From assembly GCA_023228825.1 (NCBI GenBank), contig JALOAL010000008.1, forward strand, positions 1 to 64,000: a stretch of 64,000 nt of DNA. Reading direction: 5' to 3'. Positions 24,482 to 32,811 of the stretch are shown piece by piece (the stretch's first letter is position 1; each line of letters opens with the position of its first letter). The notes beneath the pieces were generated by a model. That model searched no databases and was not told the origin of the DNA. It saw only the letters and a list, made by a program, of their open reading frames with translations. This stretch comes from Dehalococcoidia bacterium (GTDB lineage Bacteria; Chloroflexota; Dehalococcoidia; UBA2979). A program made the translations under genes and the position numbers.

Positions 24482-25017
24482 CGTTCGACGACCCGCAGGA
24501 GTCCCGCTTCCGCCCGGACGACGGCTGCCCGCTGTTCAGCGAGGCGCTGGAGGAACACCTCGTCTCCGTCTCTCGCGGCGAAGCGCCGAACCGCGGTCGC
24601 TTCTGCGGCAATTGCTACACCCCCGTGGGCCGGGACTCGCTCCGCTGTCCCCACTGCGGCGAGGAGTTCGCCACCGGCCGCAAGACCGTGGACTCCGTGC
24701 CGGTGGAGGTCATGGACGCGCTCCGTGAGCAACGCAAGGTGGAGGCGCGCTGGGTGAACGGCCTGGCGTACATCGGGCTGCTGACCGCGGTGGTGGGCGG
24801 CATCGTCTTCGTGCTGACGGTGCCGTTCCTGAAGGACCGACTGCTGTACGCCACGATCGTCTACGCGCTGATCCTGATCGTGGGCGGACGCGTGCTGGCG
24901 GGCTTCCTCGGCGGCTACTTTGGCGACCGCATCGGCTACGAGCGCGCCCGCGCCAGGACCCGCGCCATGTGGGACGCCCACGTCGCCGCCCGAGAGGGCG
25001 CCGGCCGCCGGGCCTGA
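24478..25017 (+). CDS. Zinc-ribbon membrane protein
   Basis: The 179-residue protein has a zinc ribbon CGNC ... CPHC (about 43-64), then a linker and two membrane helices (LAYIGLLTAVVGGIVFVLTV and LYATIVYALILIVGGRVLAGF), ending in an Arg-rich cytoplasmic tail. Such proteins are often uncharacterised membrane adaptors. It overlaps mug by 4 bp. Confidence 0.7.
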   Translation: MTFDDPQESRFRPDDGCPLFSEALEEHLVSVSRGEAPNRGRFCGNCYTPVGRDSLRCPHCGEEFATGRKTVDSVPVEVMDALREQRKVEARWVNGLAYIGLLTAVVGGIVFVLTVPFLKDRLLYATIVYALILIVGGRVLAGFLGGYFGDRIGYERARARTRAMWDAHVAAREGAGRRA

Positions 25018-25111
25018 GGGCTGCCCCTGCCCCCGGACCTCCCCAACCATCCGCTCACCCCTGCCCTCTCCCTTACGGTGCGAGCCGGAGGGGGCCCCCT
25101 CGGGCGCTCGC

Positions 25112-25489
25112 TTACGCCTCGAACGGGCGGTTGTGGAGGAGGCGCGCGACGCGGTCATGGGCGACCGCGTAGTGCGCGAGGACCACGGCGGCGAAGGCGA
25201 GGGCGATCACGGGCGCGCCGCCGGCGTAGAGCGCCGCCGTAGCCGCAGTGAAGAAGACGCCCTCCAGCGCCAGGCGCACCCCTCCGGGCACCTCGACCGG
25301 TGGGTCTGGCTTTGGGTCATGCGGGACGCGGAAGGCGCCCCACGCCGCCGCCGCCATCAGCGGCGCGCCCAGTCCCAGGCTCCACCGCAGCGCGCCGTCC
25401 TCGGACGTCCCGAACCCCCACCACGCGAGGGCCGCCAGCCCCGCGAGTTCGAGGAAGAAGCGCAGGACGTCGTTCGGTCCGATGCGCAT
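25112..25489 (-). CDS. YrdB/DUF2568 family membrane protein
   Basis: The 125-residue protein has four short helices, with the family pattern LRFFLELAGLAALAWWGFG at the N-terminus, GAPLMAAAAWGAFRVPHDP in the middle and RLALEGVFFTAATAALYAGG after it. The family is widespread and of unknown function. It is encoded convergently with the zinc-ribbon gene. Confidence 0.75.
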   Translation of the reverse strand: MRIGPNDVLRFFLELAGLAALAWWGFGTSEDGALRWSLGLGAPLMAAAAWGAFRVPHDPKPDPPVEVPGGVRLALEGVFFTAATAALYAGGAPVIALAFAAVVLAHYAVAHDRVARLLHNRPFEA

Positions 25490-25539
25490 GGCGCCGCCTC
25501 CTGGCGGGGAGTCTCAGCGGGGAATCGTCGCCCGAGCGT

Positions 25540-26445
25540 CTACCCCCGGACGGCTGACCGCAGGTCAATCTCGTGGCGGGCTAACTCGGCTTCCACCAGC
25601 GTGCGCGTGCTCTCCGAGGGCTGGCCGAGCGGGAGGCGACAGCCGCCGACCTCGATGCCGGCGAGGTTCACGGCGTACTTCACGGGGATGGGGTTGCTCT
25701 CGACGAAGAGCACGTCCACGAGCGACTGCATGCGGTGGTGCGCCTTCGCGGCTTCCGGGAGGCGGCCTGCCAGCACGTGGTCGATCATGCCTCGGATCTG
25801 GAGGCCGACGAGGTGCGCGGCCACGCTCACAATACCGTAGCCGCCCAGCGCCATGATGGTGAGGGTGTCGCTGTCGTCGCCGGACCAGACGCGGAAGCCG
25901 TCCGGCGCCAGGTCGATGATGGCGCCCACCTGGTTGTGGTCGCCACTGGACTCCTTGACGCCCACGATGTTCGGGATCTCGGCGAGCCTCAGCGTGGTGG
26001 AGACGGTCATGTTGAGCGCGGTGCGAGAGGGCACGTTGTAGAGGATGCACGGGAGCGCCGTGCTCCCGGCGATCGCGGCGAAGTGCTGGTAGAGGCCCTC
26101 CTGCGGCGGCCGGTTATAGGCGGGCACCGTGAGCAGCACGGCGTCCATGCCCTCGCGCTCCGCCACCTGCGCCAGGCGCATGGAGCGGCGGGTGTCCGCG
26201 TTGGTGGCGCCGGCGACCACGGCCACGTCCGGGCCCACGGCCTCCTTGATGGCGCGCCACACGGCCACCGTCTCGTCCTCGGACAGCGCGGGCGCCTCGC
26301 CTGTGGAGCCGGTGGCGACGATCCCCTGCGTGCCGGAGGCGACGAGGGCGCGCGCGAGCGTGCGGGTCTGATCGAGGTCGATCTCCCCGGTGTCAGTCAT
26401 GGGAGTGACCATGGCGGTCATCAGGCGGCCGAGTTCGGCGGGCAT
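25540..26445 (-). CDS. dapA: 4-hydroxy-tetrahydrodipicolinate synthase
   Basis: The 301-residue TIM barrel condenses pyruvate with aspartate semialdehyde for lysine and DAP synthesis. Seen are GIVATGSTGEAPALSEDE (binding loop with Thr/Thr), YNRPPQEGLYQHF (Tyr near 137), VPSRTALNM and the Schiff-base Lys in NIVGVKESSG (about residue 164). ATG 26445 was chosen for family length; a weak GGAG lies upstream. It is followed 176 bp away by asd, which makes its substrate. Confidence 0.97.
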   Translation of the reverse strand: MPAELGRLMTAMVTPMTDTGEIDLDQTRTLARALVASGTQGIVATGSTGEAPALSEDETVAVWRAIKEAVGPDVAVVAGATNADTRRSMRLAQVAEREGMDAVLLTVPAYNRPPQEGLYQHFAAIAGSTALPCILYNVPSRTALNMTVSTTLRLAEIPNIVGVKESSGDHNQVGAIIDLAPDGFRVWSGDDSDTLTIMALGGYGIVSVAAHLVGLQIRGMIDHVLAGRLPEAAKAHHRMQSLVDVLFVESNPIPVKYAVNLAGIEVGGCRLPLGQPSESTRTLVEAELARHEIDLRSAVRG

Positions 26446-26620
26446 GGGAGGAACTCCTGCTGACGGCGGGAACGTGCCAGGTTGATGGCGGGTCTCGCCG
26501 GCTGGTGGCCTCACCGTCGCGCGGGCGACGCCCGAGGCCGGGGCGCACAGTGTAGTGCCGTGATTGGGTGCTGTGCTTCGGTACGGGGGTGGGGGAACGG
26601 CCCAGAGGGCGGCGCGTCCC

Positions 26621-27640
26621 CTAGCGCTTCAGCAGGTCCCGCTTCAGCAGTTCCTCCGCGATCTGGATCGCGTTCAGGGCCGCGCCCTTGCGCAGGTTGT
26701 CCGTGAGGCACCAGAACGTCACGCCGTACTCCACGGTGCGGTCAGGCCGCAGGCGGCAGACGAATGTGCGGTCGTCGCCGGCGATCTCCAGCGGGGTGAC
26801 GTACTTCTGGGGGTCGGTCAGCAGTTCCAGGCCGGGCTGTGCCTGTAGGGCGCGGTGGAGGTCCGCCATCTCATAGGGCGCACCGAACTCCACGTGGACC
26901 ACCTCGGCATGGCCCACGGCCACGGGGACGCGCACGCAGGTGGCGGCGAGCGGCAGGTCCGGCGCATGCAGGATCCGGCGCGTCTCGTTGCGCATCTTCA
27001 GTTCTTCCTTGGTGTAGTCGTCCTCGTCCGCGACGAAGTCGTCCACGTGCGGGAGCACGTTGCCCGCGATCTGCACGGGATACACCTGCGGCGCCGCGAT
27101 GGCCTCGCCGCGTCCGATGGCGCTCACCTGGGCGTTCATCTCTTCCACGGCGTCCGCGCCGGTGCCGGACACGGCCTGGTACGTGGCCACGGTCACGCGC
27201 TTCAGCGGGGTCACCTGGCGCATGGCGTTCAGGGCGATCGCCATCGGCGTCGTCGTGCAGTTCGGCGTGGCGGCAATGCCGGTGTGCGACTCCAGGTCGT
27301 CGCCGTTCACCTCCGGAATCACGAGGGGCACCGTGGGGTCCTGCCGGAAGGCGGAACTCTTGTCGATGAGCATCTTGCCGCGCTCGCGCAGCCAGGGCGC
27401 CCAGTGCCTGGCAATGTCGCTGGAGGCGGCGCAGAAGACCAGGTCCACGTCCTCGAGCGCGGCCTCAGTCGTCTCTTCGACGACGATGTCCTGGCCGGCG
27501 TACTGGAGGATCTTGCCCGCGGAGCGGGCGCTCGCGAGGAGCCGCAACTTCTTCATCGGGAGCCTTCGCTCGGCGGCCACCCGGAGGAACACGTCCCCCA
27601 CGGCGCCGGTCGCCCCGATGACGGCTACGGTCGGCTCCAC
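26621..27640 (-). CDS. asd: Aspartate-semialdehyde dehydrogenase
   Basis: The 339-residue enzyme reduces aspartyl phosphate to the semialdehyde, the branch point to lysine/DAP and threonine/methionine. It has the NADP-binding GATGAVGDVFL (about 8-18), CAASSDIARHW, the catalytic Cys in TPNCTTTPMAI (about residue 126) and the His region CVRVPVAVGHAE. The start is GTG 27640 with GAGGAG eight bases before. Three octamer copies lie in its leader, two of them as a 17-bp palindrome. Confidence 0.97.
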   Translation of the reverse strand: MEPTVAVIGATGAVGDVFLRVAAERRLPMKKLRLLASARSAGKILQYAGQDIVVEETTEAALEDVDLVFCAASSDIARHWAPWLRERGKMLIDKSSAFRQDPTVPLVIPEVNGDDLESHTGIAATPNCTTTPMAIALNAMRQVTPLKRVTVATYQAVSGTGADAVEEMNAQVSAIGRGEAIAAPQVYPVQIAGNVLPHVDDFVADEDDYTKEELKMRNETRRILHAPDLPLAATCVRVPVAVGHAEVVHVEFGAPYEMADLHRALQAQPGLELLTDPQKYVTPLEIAGDDRTFVCRLRPDRTVEYGVTFWCLTDNLRKGAALNAIQIAEELLKRDLLKR

Positions 27641-27667
27641 GCTGGTTCTCCTCGGACGATCAGAACG

Positions 27668-27684
27668 CCTCGGACGGTCCGAGG
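27668..27684. promoter_or_regulatory. 17-bp palindrome of octamers in the asd leader
   Basis: CCTCGGAC G GTCCGAGG is a perfect inverted repeat, with a third copy at 27650-27657 that merges with the asd ribosome site. GTTCT and AGAAC also flank the third copy as an inverted repeat on the minus strand. The site could be an operator or an RNA hairpin. Confidence 0.6.
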
Positions 27685-27789
27685 TGCCCCAGACGCTGAT
27701 GCCGCCCGGGCGGGCGGCGCATACCCAGTGTACGTGAGGCGTCCGGGACGGGCTAATCGACCGAGGTACCGAGGCTGCTCCTCCCACCC

Positions 27790-28464
27790 TCACCCCGCCG
27801 CCGCGAAGCCGGCGCGGCGTCTCGGCTCGTTCGAGGGGGCGGCCTGGAGGACTTCGTCGACCAGGCCGTAGGCCTTTGCCTCTTCGGCGTCCATGAAGCG
27901 ATCGCGGTCGAAGTCGCGGGCGATCTCGTCGATGGGGCGGCCGGTGCGATCGGCGAGGAGGCGGCGCATGCGCTCGTTGAGGCGGATCAACTCGTTCGCC
28001 TGGATCTCCACGTCGCGCGTCTGGCCCTGGGCCCCGCCGAGGGCCTGGTGCATGTGGATGGTCGCACTCGGCAGTGTGAAGCGCTTGCCTGCGGCGCCCG
28101 CCGCAAGGACCGCCGTCCCCATGCTCGCGCTGAAGCCGACCGCGATGGTGGAGACGTCCGCGCGGATCAACTCCATCGTGTCGATGATGGCCAGGCCGGC
28201 GTAGATCTCGCCGCCGGGCGAGTTCACGTAGAGCGAGATGTCACGCTCGGAGTCCTCGCGCTCCAGCCACAGCAACTGCGCGACGATGGAGTTCGCCACG
28301 TTCGAGTCGATCGCCGTGCCGAGGTAGACCACGCGCTCCTTCAGCAGCAGCGAGTAGATGTCGTACGAACGCTCGCCCCGAGGGCCAGCGTCCACCACCA
28401 TCGGAACCACGGCGCTGGGCGGCCGGGAGAGTCCGGTGCGAGGGGCATTGAGGTCGTGCGTCAT
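27790..28464 (-). CDS. clpP: ATP-dependent Clp protease proteolytic subunit
   Basis: The 224-residue serine protease forms the barrel that ClpX/ClpA-type unfoldases feed. The triad is Ser114 (GFSASMG), His139 (IHMHQALGG) and the Asp of DRDRFMDAEEA. GGAGGA lies before ATG 28464. The C-terminal 15 residues are Arg/Pro/Ala-rich. No clpX or tig is adjacent; the neighbours are asd and an ArsR regulator. Confidence 0.97.
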   Translation of the reverse strand: MTHDLNAPRTGLSRPPSAVVPMVVDAGPRGERSYDIYSLLLKERVVYLGTAIDSNVANSIVAQLLWLEREDSERDISLYVNSPGGEIYAGLAIIDTMELIRADVSTIAVGFSASMGTAVLAAGAAGKRFTLPSATIHMHQALGGAQGQTRDVEIQANELIRLNERMRRLLADRTGRPIDEIARDFDRDRFMDAEEAKAYGLVDEVLQAAPSNEPRRRAGFAAAG

Positions 28465-28499
28465 GGCGTCCTCCGTCCTTATGCATTCGTTGCTACTTA

Positions 28500-28505
28500 T
28501 ATAAT
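28500..28505 (+). promoter_or_regulatory. TATAAT -10 element, divergent clpP/ArsR region
   Basis: TATAAT lies 33 bp before the ArsR start in an AT-rich spot (TTATATAATC) between divergent genes; the same spot reads ATTATATAAG on the clpP strand. No good -35 was seen. Confidence 0.5.
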
Positions 28506-28537
28506 CACGCGCGGATGGATTGCGCTAGACTGCATCC

Positions 28538-28906
28538 GTGACCACGAATGCGACAGCCGCCACGGGGGACGCCCTCTTCGCCTTCGCCGACCCGAGCCGG
28601 CGCGCGATCCTCGACCGCCTCGCGGAGGGCGAACGCGCGGTGGGGGAGTTGGTGGCCGCGCTGGGGCTGTCGCAGCCGGCGGTGTCCCAGCACCTGCGCG
28701 TGCTGCTGGATGCCGGCCTGGTGTCCGTGCGTCGCGAGGGCCGGCGGCGCATCTACCGCGCTCGGCCGGACGGCCTGGAGGAAGTCCGTCGCGAGGTGGA
28801 CCGCTACTGGCGTGCCGCCATGGCGCAGATGAAGCGCGACCTGGAGCACCGGCAGCCCCCTGGCAGGGGCGAAGATGGAGACTTGAAGCGGAGGAGCAGG
28901 CGATGA
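28538..28906 (+). CDS. ArsR family transcriptional regulator
   Basis: The 122-residue winged helix has the family pattern FADPSRRAILDRLAEGERAVGELVAAL, SQPAVSQHLRVLLDAGLV and the wing EGRRRIYRARPDGL. No metal-binding Cys pair (ELCVCDL) is present, so it is of the non-metal, SRPBCC-associated class. It overlaps the next gene by 4 bp (ATGA). The start is GTG. Confidence 0.93.
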   Translation: MTTNATAATGDALFAFADPSRRAILDRLAEGERAVGELVAALGLSQPAVSQHLRVLLDAGLVSVRREGRRRIYRARPDGLEEVRREVDRYWRAAMAQMKRDLEHRQPPGRGEDGDLKRRSRR

Positions 28907-29223
28907 ACGACCGCGAACAGGCCGGGGAACAGGTGCGGGTGGACGATTACATCGAGGCGCCCCCGGCCGAGGTCTTCGACTACGTGACCGACCCGGCCCG
29001 CCGCCCCTTCGGCCGCGACGACTTCCTCACCCTGGGCGAGGAGGTGGCCCGCGAGGCGCCCTCGCGCGTGGCGTGGGAGGTGACCGTGGCGGACGGCGTC
29101 CGCGATCGGGCCGGCACCGTGGAGGTCCTGGTCCGTCCGGAGGGCACCGGCACCCGCGTCCGCGTGGTCCACAGCCTCACTGCGAGGGCAGCCCTCGGAC
29201 GGTCGCTCCCGCTCGCGGCGTAG
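28903..29223 (+). CDS. SRPBCC (AHSA1-like) domain protein, short
   Basis: The 106-residue protein begins with the family pattern VRVDDYIEAPPAEVFDYVTDPAR, a helix-grip fold that binds hydrophobic ligands. The ArsR-SRPBCC pair is a common operon in high-GC bacteria. At 106 residues it lacks most of the C-terminal helix of normal (about 140-residue) members. The shortened end coincides with an octamer copy (29193-29200), and the last residues (ALGRSLPLAA) look added. Confidence 0.75.
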   Translation: MNDREQAGEQVRVDDYIEAPPAEVFDYVTDPARRPFGRDDFLTLGEEVAREAPSRVAWEVTVADGVRDRAGTVEVLVRPEGTGTRVRVVHSLTARAALGRSLPLAA

Positions 29224-29274
29224 GCGCCTGCGGTCGGGCCAGGGCGCGCTTGAGAGCAGCGTCCTCCGACTGTC

Positions 29275-30066
29275 TTACGTCAGTCCCACCAGCGCGTCGA
29301 GGCCGACCACGAGGTGGTCGCGGCGCATCACCTCGCGGATGGCGAGCATGACGCCGGGCATGAAGGAGTCGCGGCCGGTGGAGTCGTGGCGGAGCGTCAG
29401 GGTCTGGCCCACGCCGCCGAAGATCACCTCCTGCGAGGCCACGAAGCCGGGGAGGCGCACGGAGTGGATGGGGACGCCGCCGGACTGGGCGCCGCGGGCG
29501 TGCTCCAGGTGCTCCAACTCTGGCTCGTTGGCATCGAAGTCCTCACCGCGCGCCTCGCGCATGAGGCGGGCGGTGGTGAGGGCGGTGCCGCTGGGGCTGT
29601 CCACCTTGCGGTCGTGGTGCAGTTCGATGATCTCGGCGCGGTCGAAGAAGCGCGAGGCGATCGTCGCCATGTACATCTGCAGCACCGCGCCGATGGCGAA
29701 GTTCGCCGCGTACACGCCGCCGATGCCGCTCGACGCGCAGTCGCGTCGCCACGCCTCGATGGCTTCCGCGGGCACGCCGGACGTGCCGACCACCAGGCGG
29801 ACACCGTGCTCGCGGGCCGCCTCGATCAGGGTGGGGGTGAAGGCGGCGTTGGTGAAGTCCACCACCACGTCCGGCTGAGTGACCTCGAACAACTCGCTCG
29901 GCGACGCGTGCACGCCCAGGACGGTGCCGGAGGTGAGGCGGCGCTCCGGGTCGGCGGTGGGCTGAGGTTCCAGCACCCCCACGGCCTGCATGTCGTCCTG
30001 TGCCTCCACGGTGTTGAGCACCATGGTCCCCATCTGGCCGGAGCCACTGACTGCCACCCGGATCAT
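29275..30066 (-). CDS. dapB: 4-hydroxy-tetrahydrodipicolinate reductase
   Basis: The 263-residue enzyme reduces the dapA product to tetrahydrodipicolinate. It has the N-terminal VAVSGSGQMG (NAD(P)-binding), DFTNAAF, VGTSGV, ANFAIGAVL and the substrate motif ELHHDRKVDSPSGTA (catalytic His/Lys). Its start overlaps the stop of the upstream nucleotidyltransferase gene (ATGA), an unusual partner. dapA and asd are about 3 kb away. Confidence 0.97.
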   Translation of the reverse strand: MIRVAVSGSGQMGTMVLNTVEAQDDMQAVGVLEPQPTADPERRLTSGTVLGVHASPSELFEVTQPDVVVDFTNAAFTPTLIEAAREHGVRLVVGTSGVPAEAIEAWRRDCASSGIGGVYAANFAIGAVLQMYMATIASRFFDRAEIIELHHDRKVDSPSGTALTTARLMREARGEDFDANEPELEHLEHARGAQSGGVPIHSVRLPGFVASQEVIFGGVGQTLTLRHDSTGRDSFMPGVMLAIREVMRRDHLVVGLDALVGLT

Positions 30067-30755
30067 TCGTCGCCCCCGTACCGCATCCGTTCCTGCATGA
30101 GTGCGTAGTAGAGGGTACGCGTCTCGTTCATGACGTCATCCGGATCGCTCCCGGCCGGACGATGGGCCAACCCTCGAGCGGCGGCCTCCAGGGCCTTCAT
30201 GCGTTCGGCCGCCTGGTCCCACGTCCCGGCGGCGCGAAGGTAGGCCTTCATCGCCTTCAGCGCGGCGTGCAGCGCGTGCGTGAAGTCGTAGTCCTCGCTC
30301 AGCACGTCCACCACCGGCCGCCCGTCCGAGGCCACCCCGACGCGGTCGAGGCGGACGTCCGTCACCACCTCGAACTCCCGGGGCAACTCGGCGATGCGGC
30401 GCGCGATCTCCTCCGCGCTGCCGTAGGAGAGGTCGACCGAGTGGAAGACGGACTCGCCCAGGAGCCAGTGGCGGCCGGAGGGCGGTGCTGCGGAGGAGAA
30501 GCGGCCGTGCCAGCGCATCGGCATGGCGTGACGGAGCACGGCGGCGGCCTGCCACGGGCCGTCCTCACCCTCCACGGCGCAGAGCGCGTCCACGTCCGAC
30601 CACCCGTCGTGACGGTCCTCCGCGACGGACCCGAACAGCACCACGCGCGACACGGCCGGGCACGCCGCCAGGGCATCGACGAGGTCGAGCGCGATGCGTG
30701 GGGGCGTGGTCACGTAGGGAAAGAGGAGCGCCTCGACGGGCTGGTCCATGGTCAT
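30063..30755 (-). CDS. Nucleotidyltransferase-domain protein
   Basis: The roughly 230-residue protein has the polymerase-beta-type motif VVLFGSVAEDRHDGWSDVDAL (GS ... D-x-D, near residues 38-58). An aminoglycoside nucleotidyltransferase-like C-terminal helical part follows (DFTHALHAALKAMKAYLRAAGTW). It could adenylylate a small molecule or protein. Starts ATG 30755 and 30749 are both possible; no ribosome site was seen. It is co-transcribed with dapB. Confidence 0.75.
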   Translation of the reverse strand: MTMDQPVEALLFPYVTTPPRIALDLVDALAACPAVSRVVLFGSVAEDRHDGWSDVDALCAVEGEDGPWQAAAVLRHAMPMRWHGRFSSAAPPSGRHWLLGESVFHSVDLSYGSAEEIARRIAELPREFEVVTDVRLDRVGVASDGRPVVDVLSEDYDFTHALHAALKAMKAYLRAAGTWDQAAERMKALEAAARGLAHRPAGSDPDDVMNETRTLYYALMQERMRYGGDE

Positions 30756-30979
30756 GCCCAGGGAGTCTAACGATTTCGAGGTCAACGTTCGGGCTATCAC
30801 GGCAGTACTATCGCCGGGACGCTCGCCGTCACCGACTCGCTGGCCGCCGCGCAGACCGAGGCGGAGCGCCGCCGACATCGCACCCGGTAACGATGCTGTG
30901 CGGGGTAACGATGCTGTGTCGGTAACGATGCTGTGACGGCGCCCCCGCGACAGTCCCGTCCTACCGAGGGGGCGACGAC

Positions 30980-31138
30980 ATGACGAACACTGCTATTCGA
31001 GTGGGACAGACGCACACCAGCCGGATGCTGATCGGATGCTGCCCGACCTGTGGACTACAGCACCCGCAACTGAGTAGCAGGGAGGCGTGTCTGGCGTTTC
31101 GTGCTGCGGTCGGTGAGGGCGCGGAGTTGATCGCATAG
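30980..31138 (+). CDS. Possible 52-residue zinc-ribbon-like small protein
   Basis: ATG 30980 follows GAGGGGG and opens a frame to TAG 31136-31138. The product has one CCPTCG motif (residues about 20-25) that could be half of a zinc site, and a second Cys in REACLAF. It lies upstream of the BTAD regulator in a lower-GC spot. It is too short to assign; a real gene is plausible from the ribosome site. Confidence 0.4.
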   Translation: MTNTAIRVGQTHTSRMLIGCCPTCGLQHPQLSSREACLAFRAAVGEGAELIA

Positions 31139-31258
31139 CGCGTTCTGAAAGAGGCAGTGGAAAGCCAGTCGCCGCGGACACCCGTCATCTCTCGTGGGGG
31201 CCAGGCCAGACGCTCGCCTTAGGCGCAGCCTCACCCGCCACAGACTTGGTGCGATCAC

Positions 31259-32053
31259 ATGCAGATTCCCTCGCGTGCGAAGTCCCGCAGACGAGTTGTC
31301 CCGGGGAGCGCAGCGCCTGACAAGCGCATCCGCCTCTCCGTGCTGGGCAACTTTGACCTCCGCCGAGCAGACGCCAGCACCTTGCTTCCGGCGCTGACGC
31401 CAGAGGCGCAACACCTGTTGGCGCTGCTCGCGATCCGCAACCGCCTGGTCTCCCGCGCCTCGATCGCCGGCACGCTCTGGCCTGAAGCCTCGGACCGGCA
31501 TGCCCACGCCAGTCTCCGCTCCGCGTTGTCACGCCTGACGCAACTGGCGCAGGACGCGGTGGTGATCACCGACACGGACCTTGCGCTTTCACCGTCCGTG
31601 GCGGTCGACCTCCACGAGGCTCAGCGCCTGGCTCGTGCGCTCCTGGAGCCGTCTTCCGCTGCTCCGCCACTGGACGGATCTCGCGCCGATGCGGTGGGCA
31701 TTCCGTCACTGGACTGCCTTCCCGACTGGTACGACGACTGGTTGCTCGTGGAAGCGGAGGAGTGGCGACAGTTGCGGCTACACGCCCTGAGCGCGCTTGC
31801 GGATCGGCTCTGCGCGGCAGGCCAGTTCGGCGACGCCATCGCGGCGGCGCTCGCGGGGGTGCGGGCGGATCCACTCCGCGAGTCCGCCTGGGCCACCGTG
31901 ATTCGGATCCACCTGGCCGAAGGCAACCAGTCCGAAGCGCTCCGCAGTTTCGAGCAGTATCGGACCCTGCTGGACCAGGAACTTGGCATCGAACCGACGC
32001 CGGCACTGCGTGGCCTCCTTCTGAGCATTCGGCGGCCCGTAACACCCGAGTGA
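31259..32053 (+). CDS. BTAD/SARP-type transcriptional regulator
   Basis: The 264-residue protein has an OmpR-like winged helix at the N-terminus (RIRLSVLGNFDLRRADAS ... QHLLALLAIRNRLVSRASIAGTLWPEASDRHAHASLRSALSRL, quoted in parts, about 24-95). The BTAD helical repeats follow (DWLLVEAEEWRQLRLHAL ... FEQYRTLLDQELGIEPTP, about 150-255). Such proteins activate secondary-metabolism or stress genes. No AAA or NB-ARC part is attached. No ribosome site is seen at ATG 31259. A small conserved-looking gene follows 24 bp later. Confidence 0.85.
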   Translation: MQIPSRAKSRRRVVPGSAAPDKRIRLSVLGNFDLRRADASTLLPALTPEAQHLLALLAIRNRLVSRASIAGTLWPEASDRHAHASLRSALSRLTQLAQDAVVITDTDLALSPSVAVDLHEAQRLARALLEPSSAAPPLDGSRADAVGIPSLDCLPDWYDDWLLVEAEEWRQLRLHALSALADRLCAAGQFGDAIAAALAGVRADPLRESAWATVIRIHLAEGNQSEALRSFEQYRTLLDQELGIEPTPALRGLLLSIRRPVTPE

Positions 32054-32077
32054 CGGCGGTGGTCGCACCCTGAACCC

Positions 32078-32338
32078 ATGGCCACCGAACGCACCGCCGT
32101 CCTGATACTCCGTGCCTGGACCGAAGCGCGCCCGACCGGAAGGTTGCGCGTGAGCCTCCGCCACACCTCCACCGCTGGTGCTGGTATCTGGCGCACCGCC
32201 CATCTCGCCGATGCACAGGCCACCGAACACTTCGTCAGTGCCTGGCTCCACGAGATCGAGACGGGAACGACGGGATCGCACCGCCCCCCGACATCGGACA
32301 GCGGTGAAGCAGCAAGCAATGGCGCAGGTTCCGACTGA
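32078..32338 (+). CDS. Small hypothetical protein downstream of the BTAD regulator
   Basis: The 86-residue protein contains a core AVLILRAWTEARPTGRLRVSLRH followed by FVSAWLHEIE and a disordered Ser/Gly/Ala tail. Similar small proteins next to BTAD regulators are recalled from other high-GC bacteria, but no family name is known to me. It is probably co-transcribed with the regulator. Confidence 0.5.
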   Translation: MATERTAVLILRAWTEARPTGRLRVSLRHTSTAGAGIWRTAHLADAQATEHFVSAWLHEIETGTTGSHRPPTSDSGEAASNGAGSD

Positions 32339-32533
32339 TTCCGGGGCAAGGGTGATCGCCGGCGAACCCCCGGCGAGCCTGAGCGTCGAGGGCGGGGACC
32401 GGAGCCCGCCCTGGGAAGGATCAGGCCCCTGTGACGCAGTTGTGACGGGGTGCGGGGGAGGGTGCGCTCCGATGAGACCGCTTCAACGGTCGCACTCACA
32501 TCACTCGCCCGTCCGAGGCGCAGGAGCGCGTTC

Positions 32534-32806
32534 ATGCTTGAACCGGAAACGCTCGTACGCATCGTGCTCGGCACGTTCCTGGTCGCGAACGCTGGGATCT
32601 TCTTCCTGGCCCCTGAGAGCCGAACATCGAGGCCGCCGCGACGTGTTGCCTGGACGTCCGTGAAGGTCTCTGCGGAGGACGCGGCTCGACCTCCGCGAGT
32701 CGACGATGCCGTCATTCCTCGACACCGGGGGGTTGCGCCGGAATCCCAGCGCGGAGGGCTCAGCAGACCGCGCGGGGACCAGGGCGGCCACCGGCCGCGG
32801 CTCTAA
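32534..32806 (+). CDS. Possible small membrane protein, degenerate C-terminus
   Basis: ATG 32534 follows AGGAGCG. The 90-residue product has one hydrophobic helix (LVRIVLGTFLVANAGIFFLA, residues 7-26). The remaining 60 residues are low-complexity Arg/Pro/Glu sequence that may be non-native read-through. It ends beside the convergent ndh stop. Confidence 0.35.
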   Translation: MLEPETLVRIVLGTFLVANAGIFFLAPESRTSRPPRRVAWTSVKVSAEDAARPPRVDDAVIPRHRGVAPESQRGGLSRPRGDQGGHRPRL

Positions 32807-32811
32807 CCGCG

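Noticed and set aside
26511..26711. Small minus-strand frame between dapA and asd
   Set aside because: Pro/Arg-rich shadow sequence without a ribosome site.
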